From Deltaproteobacteria bacterium (GTDB lineage Bacteria > Desulfobacterota > Desulfobacteria > Desulfobacterales > Desulfatirhabdiaceae): 6,988 nucleotides of DNA. Where the stretch lies: positions 1 to 6,988 of the forward strand of contig JAJYBO010000149.1 in the NCBI GenBank assembly GCA_021778975.1. Reading direction: 5' to 3'. The notes beneath the pieces are model-generated. The model was not told where the DNA came from. It saw nothing but the letters and a program-made list of their open reading frames with translations, and did not search any database. Below, one piece after another: positions 1-4,765 of this stretch (within the stretch, counting starts at the first letter, position 1; each line of letters opens with the position of its first letter). The position numbers and the translations under genes are program-made.

Positions 1-798
1 AAAAAATGCCACAGCATGGATCCGGACATGAATCTCAATACCATGATTGCGCGTCTGGCTGACCCCTTGCCGCCCATGTTCACCCTCATTGACGGTATAT
101 TCACCAATGAACGCGGCCCCGGATTTGACGGCAAGATGCGGCGCAGCAATATCCTCATTGCGTCATCGGATGTTTTGGCCGCGGATATGACCGCGGCGTC
201 CGCACTCGGACATGCACCGGCGGATGTGCCGTATCTGGCCAATGCCGCGGCCAGAAAGGGGATCCCGGCGGATGTATCGGCGATATCCATCGTCGGCGAG
301 CCGCTGGTGTCCGTGACCTCCCGTCACGAATATGATTTTCAGTATTCCGAAGACCCGATGAATTCCCTGCCGGCGCCTCTGGCCAAAATGGGCATTCAAG
401 GGCTGTCGTATCGTAAATACGATCTCTCCATGTGTACCTACTGCTCCAGCATCAACGGTCTGGTGTTGACCGCCATAAGGTATGCCTGGAAAGGACAGCC
501 CTGGGATCAGGTGGAGATATTGACCGGAAAATCCATGAAACCGACACCCGGTATGAAGAAAACCATTTTGCTGGGCAAGTGTATGTATAAGGCCAACAAG
601 GACAACCCGGATATTCAGGAAATGATCGCTGTGAAAGGATGTCCGCCCCAGCCCGCCGACATTGTCAGGGCGCTGCACCAGGCCGGTATCGAGGTGGATG
701 CCGCCATGTTCGACAACATGGATGCTCTGCCCGGTTTTTTCATGAGCCGTTATAAAGACAAACCTGAATTTGATGAATCGTTCTTCACCGTCATGTAG
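1..798 (+). CDS. DUF362 domain-containing protein, 3' part (5' end outside window)
   Basis: C-terminal 265 residues of a DUF362-family protein. The frame is open from base 1 (K-K-C-H-S precedes the first internal ATG at 16), so that ATG is not the true start. The signature is the stretch with LIDGIFTNERGPG followed by NILIASSDVLAADMTAASALG (about window residues 28-67), which matches the DUF362 core pattern of 'IVDGI..mEG.GP' then 'v.iaStDpvAvDa'. After the core there are four cysteines: C145 and C148 (C-T-Y-C), C194 (GKC) and C214 (GCPP). They could ligate an Fe-S cluster or a metal. DUF362 proteins are often linked to ferredoxin-type domains, but their reaction is not established, so no function is assigned. 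The stop (TAG, 796-798) lies 6 bp from the stop of the convergent kinase gene, leaving no room for a separate terminator. Confidence 0.85.
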   Translation, partial: KKCHSMDPDMNLNTMIARLADPLPPMFTLIDGIFTNERGPGFDGKMRRSNILIASSDVLAADMTAASALGHAPADVPYLANAAARKGIPADVSAISIVGEPLVSVTSRHEYDFQYSEDPMNSLPAPLAKMGIQGLSYRKYDLSMCTYCSSINGLVLTAIRYAWKGQPWDQVEILTGKSMKPTPGMKKTILLGKCMYKANKDNPDIQEMIAVKGCPPQPADIVRALHQAGIEVDAAMFDNMDALPGFFMSRYKDKPEFDESFFTVM

Positions 799-804
799 CG
801 GACA

Positions 805-2538
805 TCACATAGCGCTGCTGTCGAGAACTTCTCGGACTTTTCCCACGATGGTTTTCATGGAAAAAGGCTTTTGCAGAAAATGGATGTTCTCTTCCAGAAT
901 GCCGTGGTGGGCAATGACATTGGCGGTATAGCCGGACATGAATATGCACCGGATGTCCGGACGGAGTGCGCACAGCTTTTCCCGGAGGTCTTTGCCGTTC
1001 ATTCCGGGCATGACCACATCGGTTATCAGAAGATGAATGGGGCCGGTGTGATGGGTCGCCAGCGTCAGTGCTGTGTCGGGGGTGCGTGCGGTAAGCACCG
1101 TATAGCCGTATTTTCTGAGCATGGCGGCGCCAAGATTCAGAATGGCGTCGTCGTCTTCGGCCATGAGGATGGTTTCGACGCCCCGCAAGGGCTGGGAACA
1201 AGCAGTGTCCTTCGTGGTATCCACTGCCGGCGCCTGAAGACCGGGCAGGTATATCCGAAATGTCGTGCCGGATCCCGGCTCGCTATATACATTGATGAAT
1301 CCATCATTCTGGCGAACAATACCGTAAACGGTGGCTAATCCCAGTCCGGTGCCTTTTCCCAGAGACTTGGTTGTGAAAAAAGGTTCAAAAATTTTCTCTA
1401 ACACTTCACGGCGCATACCACAACCCGTGTCGCTTACCGCCAGCATGACATAATGACCCGGAACAAATTCGGGATGCTGTGCGCAATACTCCGCATCGAA
1501 AACCACATTGTCTGTTTCGATGGTCAGATTGCCCACACCGGTGATGGCGTCTCGCGCATTTATCGTCAGATTGGCCAGAATCTGATCTATCTGCACCGGA
1601 TCCATTCTGATCTGCCAGACCCCGGCTCCAGGTTTCCAGACCAGGTCTATATTCTCTCCGATCAGTCGGGAAAGCATCTTCAACATGCCGGCGACCGTCG
1701 TGTTGATATTCAGTAATCTTGGGCTGATAGTCTGTTTTCGGGCAAAGGCCAGGAGCTGCCGGGTGAGGTCCGCGGCGCCCCGGGCGGCGTTTCGGATTTC
1801 GACCAGGCTGGTCAAGACAGGACTTTCCGGCTCCGCATCATCCAGCGCCATTTCGGTAAACCCCAGAATTGTCTGAAGTTTGTTGTTGAAATCGTGAGCC
1901 ACACCGCCTGCCAGTCTTCCCACAGACTCCATCTTCTGCGCCTGAAGAAGCTGCGCCTGAAGTTTTTCACGATCCGCCTCGGCCTGTTTGCGCTCGGCGA
2001 CCTCGATCTGAAGGCTGTGGATGCTGCTTTCGAGTTCCTGGGTGCGCTGGGCGACCAGCGTCTCCAGGTCTTTCTTGTTTTGAAGCAGGAGTTCTTGCTG
2101 CAAACTGTTTTCAATGGTCAGGGCGATGATATTGAGGACATTTTCGATGTAGGGCCTGATTTCGGCGAAGTAATCCTCCTGCGTCGTTCTGACCAGCAGC
2201 AGCCCGTACAGATTGAAACTGGTTTCGATGCGCAGACAATGAACGCCATGCTTTTGTCTGAATTTCGACAAAAACCGTTCACATTCGCTCTGGGTTCGGG
2301 TATTGTCGGACAACTGGCGGAACAGACGCTGACAATCTTCATCCGTTACCGCCAGATATCCGCTGTGTCCGGCAAAAAAGTTGCCTCTGATAAACATACC
2401 GACGGCATCGAACCCCGGAATTCCAGACAATCCCCGGCAGACGAACCGCGACATGGCCATGTCGTCTTTCATGACATGAAGCGTGCTTTGAAGAAGGATG
2501 ATCTTTCCGAGAATATCCGGATCCGCAGGCGGCGTCAT
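805..2538 (-). CDS. Soluble hybrid sensor histidine kinase (HisKA-HATPase-REC)
   Basis: 577 residues. No transmembrane segment or signal peptide is seen, so it is probably cytosolic. Order: N-terminal sensor region (about 1-145, weakly GAF-like, not assigned); coiled coil (about 145-205); HisKA dimerisation domain with H-box VAHDFNN and phospho-acceptor H215; HATPase_c with N-box NLTINARDA (N323, N327), G1 box DTGCGM (370-375), F-box FEPFFTTK (384-391) and G2 box GKGTGLGL (394-401); C-terminal receiver (about 455-577) with acidic pocket EDD (461-463), phospho-acceptor D507 in TDVVMPGMNG, S535 and K557. All catalytic residues are present, so it should autophosphorylate on H215 and pass phosphate to D507. 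There is no DNA-binding or enzymatic output domain, so a further phosphorelay partner or phosphatase-type control is implied. The start ATG overlaps the stop of the MEDS gene (ATGA, 2535-2538). A weak GAGG lies 4 nt upstream, so translational coupling is likely. Confidence 0.93.
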   Translation of the reverse strand: MTPPADPDILGKIILLQSTLHVMKDDMAMSRFVCRGLSGIPGFDAVGMFIRGNFFAGHSGYLAVTDEDCQRLFRQLSDNTRTQSECERFLSKFRQKHGVHCLRIETSFNLYGLLLVRTTQEDYFAEIRPYIENVLNIIALTIENSLQQELLLQNKKDLETLVAQRTQELESSIHSLQIEVAERKQAEADREKLQAQLLQAQKMESVGRLAGGVAHDFNNKLQTILGFTEMALDDAEPESPVLTSLVEIRNAARGAADLTRQLLAFARKQTISPRLLNINTTVAGMLKMLSRLIGENIDLVWKPGAGVWQIRMDPVQIDQILANLTINARDAITGVGNLTIETDNVVFDAEYCAQHPEFVPGHYVMLAVSDTGCGMRREVLEKIFEPFFTTKSLGKGTGLGLATVYGIVRQNDGFINVYSEPGSGTTFRIYLPGLQAPAVDTTKDTACSQPLRGVETILMAEDDDAILNLGAAMLRKYGYTVLTARTPDTALTLATHHTGPIHLLITDVVMPGMNGKDLREKLCALRPDIRCIFMSGYTANVIAHHGILEENIHFLQKPFSMKTIVGKVREVLDSSAM

Positions 2539-3200
2539 GGCGCCTCGTCACGCTGATGTTGAACCGTCTGACGGTGGATGCGCTCGTTGTATTCTTTCAG
2601 AAATATTTCTGGCGCGACATAGCACGGATTCTTTACCAGTTGACCCCGCACGATCATCATGGGATGGACGCTCAGCAGATCCATGAGCAGCGCGCCATCA
2701 AACCTTCTGGCGTCATACTGGCATACGGTTGTCAGGGGATGCGCCTCCAGGATATCGTTCAAACTGGCCTCGTACCCCAGTAGTTCTGAAACTGTAGCCC
2801 TGCCATCGGTCAGCGCCCAGGACATTTCACCCGCGCCCCGCGCGCCGGCATAACCTTCACAAATGGCGTTGTCATAGTAATCTCCGACCATGCCGAGCAT
2901 GAACTCTCGTGAAAAAATATCTCCGGGACAATGCGCATAATGCCCTTTGGTCAGGTCGAAGTCTTTTTGCTTTTTCTCCACATCCACGCCAAGTTCCAGC
3001 AATTCTTTCCGCATGTCGTCCGGTGAAATATCATCCACCAGGTACAGCACTTTTTCGTTGTCCAGCAGCCCCTGCTGCAAAAATTTAGACATGGTTCTTT
3101 TTCTTTCGACATCATCGTTGTAGATATAAACGATGTGGTGACCTTCCTTGAATTTTTCTTCTGAAAAGCCCAGTGATATGTAACGGTTTCCGCCAGTCAT
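2535..3200 (-). CDS. MEDS-domain sensory protein
   Basis: 221 residues covering one MEDS (methanogen/methylotroph, DcmR sensory) domain. Family-like features: GHHIVYIYND near the N-terminus (20-29), FLQQGLLDNEKVLYLVDD (40-57) resembling the 'fl..Gl..gE.vlyi.d' segment, GAGEMSW (122-128), VCQYDARRF (159-167), the H-P pair at 179-180 and NPCYVAPEIFL (191-201). The domain is predicted to have a KaiC/RecA-like fold and to sense small molecules. The ligand cannot be read from the sequence. I chose the ATG at 3200 because AAAAGGAGG lies 5 nt upstream. An in-frame ATG at 3278 would add 26 residues outside the domain and has no ribosome-binding site. It is the first gene of an operon with the downstream hybrid kinase (4-bp overlap), so it probably feeds input to that kinase. 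No DNA-binding domain is attached, unlike in DcmR. Confidence 0.87.
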   Translation of the reverse strand: MTGGNRYISLGFSEEKFKEGHHIVYIYNDDVERKRTMSKFLQQGLLDNEKVLYLVDDISPDDMRKELLELGVDVEKKQKDFDLTKGHYAHCPGDIFSREFMLGMVGDYYDNAICEGYAGARGAGEMSWALTDGRATVSELLGYEASLNDILEAHPLTTVCQYDARRFDGALLMDLLSVHPMMIVRGQLVKNPCYVAPEIFLKEYNERIHRQTVQHQRDEAP

Positions 3201-3205
3201 ATCGG

Positions 3206-3214
3206 CCTCCTTTT
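3206..3214 (-). promoter_or_regulatory. Ribosome binding site deciding the MEDS start
   Basis: Minus-strand AAAAGGAGG, a near-perfect Shine-Dalgarno, ends 5 nt before the ATG at 3200. This is the reason for rejecting the longer in-frame start at 3278. Confidence 0.85.
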
Positions 3215-3295
3215 GAAAAGAATTCAGATAATTGATTGGACTCGAAAATAGCGGCGCATTGTTTGTGAAGTTCACCATTTTCAGTCAGAAAATTT

Positions 3296-3324
3296 ACCCT
3301 ATCACGCCTGATATTCACAATCAA
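3296..3324 (-). promoter_or_regulatory. Weak candidate sigma70 promoter for the MEDS/kinase operon
   Basis: On the minus strand TTGATT (3319-3324) is followed after 17 nt by TAGGGT (3296-3301), preceded by TGA as in an extended -10. The -35 matches the consensus at 4 of 6 positions and the -10 at only 3 of 6. It sits about 95 nt upstream of the MEDS start. The spacing is right but the match is poor. No operator or sigma54 site was recognised in 3215-3418. Confidence 0.2.
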
Positions 3325-3418
3325 CAGATCGTTGCCGGCATCCGGTATAGCGGGCGCAGTAAAACTGTTCTGTCTGGTTTCGGTTGATAAAACAGTTGGG
3401 TAAACTATCGAAACGCTA

Positions 3419-3613
3419 TGGACACAGTTGTACAACGGCTGTCCGACCGGCGATATCGCCGCCAGCGATTTCAACGGAGACGGCAAAGCGAATGTCGCCG
3501 CCTGCTGGGGTTCATATGGCCTCTACTGGCTGAACACCGCCACTTCCCAGTGGACCAAGATAACCGATTACGCCCCCGTCAGCCTGACAGCGGGCAACGT
3601 CACCGGCAACTGA
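3419..3613 (+). pseudogene. Orphan 3' end of a propeller (FG-GAP/VCBS-like) protein gene
   Basis: Reads W-T-Q-L-Y-N-G-C-P-T-G-D-I-A-A, then SDFNGDGKANVAACWGSYGL, and ends T-A-G-N-V-T-G-N-stop. From 3419 to 3586 it aligns without gaps to 6821-6988 of the large secreted-protein gene, with 13 differences in 168 bases (about 92% identity). Of the 11 changed codons, 7 are synonymous, so it was under protein-level selection until recently. Homology starts abruptly at the TGG codon; upstream the frame has a stop at 3401 and no blade sequence. No credible start codon or ribosome-binding site exists, so it is a remnant rather than a gene. The D-to-N change in DGKAN alters one position of the calcium-loop-like motif. 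The stop and the terminator hairpin 22 bp beyond it look like the natural end of a related gene whose front part has been lost. Confidence 0.8.
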
Positions 3614-3635
3614 TCGTTTTCATAAACCTCTCAAC

Positions 3636-3681
3636 GCCGGTTCGGAGATTTGTTTCTCACGAAGTGAATCTCCGAACCGGC
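3636..3681 (+). terminator. Long hairpin, probable terminator of the lost propeller gene
   Basis: Perfect 15-bp inverted repeat: GCCGGTTCGGAGATT (3636-3650) and AATCTCCGAACCGGC (3667-3681). As RNA the stem extends inward through three G-U wobbles and three Watson-Crick pairs to a TCAC tetraloop (3657-3660), giving about 21 pairs. It begins 22 bp after the stop of the orphan gene end. No T-run follows directly; the nearest T-rich stretch is about 18 nt downstream, so it is not a textbook intrinsic terminator. It could also act as a 3'-end-stabilising stem-loop or insulator. Confidence 0.6.
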
Positions 3682-3827
3682 AGCACCCGTCTCCCGCCAT
3701 TTTTATCTTTTACCCACCGGGTTCCTGTGGTATTTTCCTGATCTGGTTGTGTTCATCCCCGTTTTTCTCAACTGCCGGAAAACCAGAACGATTTTGAGAT
3801 ACATCCTGTCCGTAAAAGAGGCCCCCA

Positions 3828-3941
3828 ATGAAAAGACGCATTCTCTATGGTTCCGCCAACTATGAAGATATTATCGCCAAACATGGTTATTTTGTGGACA
3901 AGACCCATTATATTCTTGCGTTTTCGAAAAATAATACTTGA
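3828..3941 (+). pseudogene. N-terminal remnant of an AAA-ATPase-like/PD-(D/E)XK (DUF1703-type) protein
   Basis: Open frame of 37 codons with an AGAGG ribosome-binding site 6 nt before the ATG. It starts MKRRILYGSANYEDIIAKHG and continues YFVDKTHYI, matching the N-terminus of the AAA-ATPase-like family (PF09820, usually with a C-terminal PD-(D/E)XK nuclease domain), which opens 'lPyG...f..i...gyyyVDKT.yI'. The next expected part, the Walker A region with RPRRFGKS, is absent. After about residue 29 the sequence becomes unrelated (LAFSKNNT) and stops, so roughly 95% of the gene is missing. Genes of this family commonly sit in repeat-rich accessory regions and their cellular role is not settled. 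The break falls inside an imperfect inverted repeat shared with 4356-4386, which suggests a rearrangement boundary at about 3908. Confidence 0.7.
3908..3938 (+). repeat. Imperfect inverted repeat, left copy (partner 4356-4386)
   Basis: 26 of 31 positions match the reverse complement of 4356-4386. The shared core GTTTTCGAAAAATA contains a short palindrome, which inflates the match somewhat. In both orientations the sequence reads I-L-x-F-S-K-N. It begins where homology of the AAA-ATPase-like remnant ends, so it may be the end of an inserted or rearranged segment. Confidence 0.4.
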
Positions 3942-3964
3942 CATTTAAAATACATTGAATTTGG

Positions 3965-3990
3965 CAATCCCATTGAACTGAACCAGCGCC
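3965..3990 (+). repeat. Solo element-end repeat, copy 1
   Basis: CAATCCCATT followed by GAACTGAACCAGCGCC. It matches 4284-4309 in direct orientation with 2 mismatches in 26 and the reverse complement of 4234-4252 over 19 bases with 1 mismatch. No partner end is seen just upstream, so this is a single end left from a partly lost element or from recombination between copies. The AT-rich bases before it (3945-3964) resemble those before 4284, suggesting the homology extends further left. Confidence 0.6.
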
Positions 3991-4011
3991 CATGAAAGGT
4001 TCTATCGAAGT

Positions 4012-4127
4012 CACCACCCCGCCCTTCGGGCACCCCTCCACCGGAGAGGAATCAAGTAGCGGGGAGACGGTGAAGAGTAAATTCCCCTCCTTTGGAGGGG
4101 TGGCAGGCGAAGCCTGACGGGGTGGTG
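4012..4127. repeat. Large GC-rich compound palindrome (REP/MITE-like)
   Basis: The outer arms CACCACCCCG (4012-4021) and CGGGGTGGTG (4118-4127) are perfect inverse complements. Inside them are a GCCCTTCGGGC hairpin (4021-4031) on the left and a CAGGCGAAGCCTG hairpin (4104-4116) on the right, followed inward by ACCCCTCC (4032-4039) pairing with GGAGGGGT (4094-4101). A further stem, CCCCTCC-TTT-GGAGGGG (4084-4100), competes with the last pairing. The whole would fold as a cruciform or branched structure around about 54 bases. The pattern is like dispersed palindromic repeats common in bacterial genomes. It lies 24 bp before the DUF559 remnant, and I suspect the two moved together, but that is inference. 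Confidence 0.75.
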
Positions 4128-4232
4128 TCTTTGAGAAATACAAAGCGCTACATGTCGCTGCCCTTCAATCCCAAGCTGAAAGAGCGTGTCAAGGAGCTTT
4201 GCAAAGCCGGTATGCTGCATGAAGTCTTGTTG

Positions 4233-4310
4233 TGGCACTGGTTCAGTTCAATAGTCCAACCATCTGGATAAATTAGATGATTTCAATCCCATTAAACTGA
4301 ACCAGTGCCA
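4233..4310. mobile_element. Tiny MITE-like insertion with 20-bp inverted ends
   Basis: Ends: TGGCACTGGTTCAGTTCAAT (4233-4252) and ATTAAACTGAACCAGTGCCA (4291-4310), inverse complements with one mismatch, around a 38-bp AT-rich middle. It interrupts the DUF559 remnant between its W28 codon and the codons reading KKLHKQFK. It encodes nothing, so it would depend on a transposase elsewhere. No clear target-site duplication is visible, and the exact ends are uncertain by 2-3 bases because the flanking gene bases could pair with the tips. A third copy of the end occurs at 3965-3990. The transposase family is not recognisable from the ends alone. Confidence 0.62.
4284..4309 (+). repeat. Element-end repeat, copy 3 (right end of the insertion)
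   Basis: CAATCCCATT followed by AAACTGAACCAGTGCC, 24 of 26 identical to 3965-3990 in the same orientation. The inner bases CAATCCC are shared by these two copies but not by the opposite end at 4233-4252, so the element's two ends are identical for only about 20 bp. Confidence 0.6.
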
Positions 4311-4333
4311 AAAAGCTGCACAAGCAATTTAAA

Positions 4334-4656
4334 TGCCAAACTGACAGATTTTCAGAGAACTATTTTTCGAAAACTCAAGTATATCAATCACGTTGTTTTT
4401 GAAGGGATTTTCTATACACCTGGAAAAAGTAAAGAGAAATTCCATATTGACTTTAAAAATCATTTTTGGTAAGCGATTCACATCATCCGAAATATGAATG
4501 GGTTGCAGATAGGGCAGTTTATCATGGAATATCCATAAGGCAGCTTTCAATATAGGATACACGTCAGGTTTCTCAAATCACCCAATAAGGCAACTCCCCA
4601 AAAATAACCTTCCAGCCTAAGGGAAGACATAACAAATAACCCACCGGATTGAACCG
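4334..4656. other. AT-rich stretch without a recognisable gene
   Basis: About 320 bp, clearly AT-richer than the coding regions on both sides up to about 4560. Two weak overlapping frames exist: a minus-strand frame from a GTG at 4562 down to 4329 (77 codons, no ribosome-binding site) and a short plus-strand frame through 4300-4470 ending in HIDFKNHFW. Neither resembles a family I know. The composition suggests acquired or decayed DNA. No tRNA, promoter or terminator was recognised. Confidence 0.5.
4356..4386 (-). repeat. Imperfect inverted repeat, right copy (partner 3908-3938)
   Basis: Reverse complement matches 3908-3938 at 26 of 31 positions. The pair brackets the solo element end, the large palindrome and the split DUF559 remnant, so the whole 3908-4386 block could have arrived or been inverted as one unit. 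Confidence 0.4.
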
Positions 4657-4727
4657 CGTAGGGGCGATCCTTGCGATCGCCCTCTGGCAACATGAGATTC
4701 AGGGCAAACACAAGGTTCGCCCCTACG
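4657..4727. repeat. Compact palindromic repeat with 27-bp arms upstream of the secreted-protein gene
   Basis: Left arm 4657-4683 and right arm 4701-4727 are inverse complements with 4 mismatches in 27, including an unbroken outer 11 bp (CGTAGGGGCGA with TCGCCCCTACG). The spacer is 17 bp. The left arm also contains the small palindrome GCGATCGC. The GTAGGGGCGA...CCTTG pattern is typical of dispersed intergenic palindromes in many bacterial genomes. It ends 38 bp before the start of the large gene, so a promoter within or beyond it would place the hairpin in the 5' leader. Confidence 0.72.
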
Positions 4728-4754
4728 GCATAATAATTCATGTGAGTTGTCTAA

Positions 4755-4760
4755 AAGGAG
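4755..4760 (+). promoter_or_regulatory. Ribosome binding site of the secreted propeller protein
   Basis: AAGGAG followed by AA and two consecutive in-frame ATGs (4763 and 4766). Spacing is 2 nt to the first and 5 nt to the second, so the second ATG (4766) is preferred. The alternative adds one methionine only. No convincing -10/-35 pair was found between the palindrome and this site. Confidence 0.8.
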
Positions 4761-4765
4761 AAATG

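Larger units (their letters stand above)
4152..4333 (+). pseudogene. DUF559 (Vsr-like endonuclease) gene start, split by a small insertion
   Basis: The first 28 codons, MSLPFNPKLKERVKELCKAG then MLHEVLLW, match the N-terminus of DUF559 proteins ('LPYNpkLkerarelRk..tlaEvlLW'), a family with the fold of very-short-patch-repair endonucleases. At W28 (4233-4235) the sequence runs into a repeat with inverted ends and meets a stop at 4269. After that insertion, from 4310, another frame reads KKLHKQFK, which is what the family has directly after LLW. So an insertion of about 74 bases (4236-4309, not a multiple of three) interrupts the gene. Family resemblance ends again at about 4333, before the expected conserved 'DF.RQ..i..yivDF' core, so the catalytic part is lost. 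No good ribosome-binding site precedes the ATG. Non-functional. Confidence 0.68.

Noticed and set aside
163..678. 171-codon minus-strand frame
   Set aside because: Antisense shadow of the DUF362 gene, with low-complexity, His/Arg/Gly-rich translation and no family resemblance.
1894..2556. 220-codon plus-strand frame opposite the kinase
   Set aside because: The kinase on the other strand has every catalytic motif in order. This frame is its shadow, as are the plus-strand frames at 871-1338 and 1453-1716.
2535..3278. Longer MEDS gene starting at 3278
   Set aside because: The extra 26 residues are outside the domain, there is no Shine-Dalgarno there, and AAAAGGAGG sits ideally before the ATG at 3200.
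3636..3681. Integron attC site or tRNA-like structure
   Set aside because: The stem is near-perfect and unbroken, without core-site motifs, extrahelical bases or a cloverleaf. A terminator-type hairpin fits better.
3965..4309. CRISPR array made of the three similar 20-26-bp repeats
   Set aside because: The copies are in mixed orientation and unevenly spaced, with no uniform spacers and no cas genes. Element ends explain them better.
4329..4562. 77-codon minus-strand gene from a GTG
   Set aside because: No ribosome-binding site, no recognisable family, and its end overlaps the DUF559 remnant. It may still be a decayed fragment but cannot be supported.
4547..4741. 64-codon minus-strand frame
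   Set aside because: It runs through the 4657-4727 palindrome, whose symmetry accounts for the open frame.
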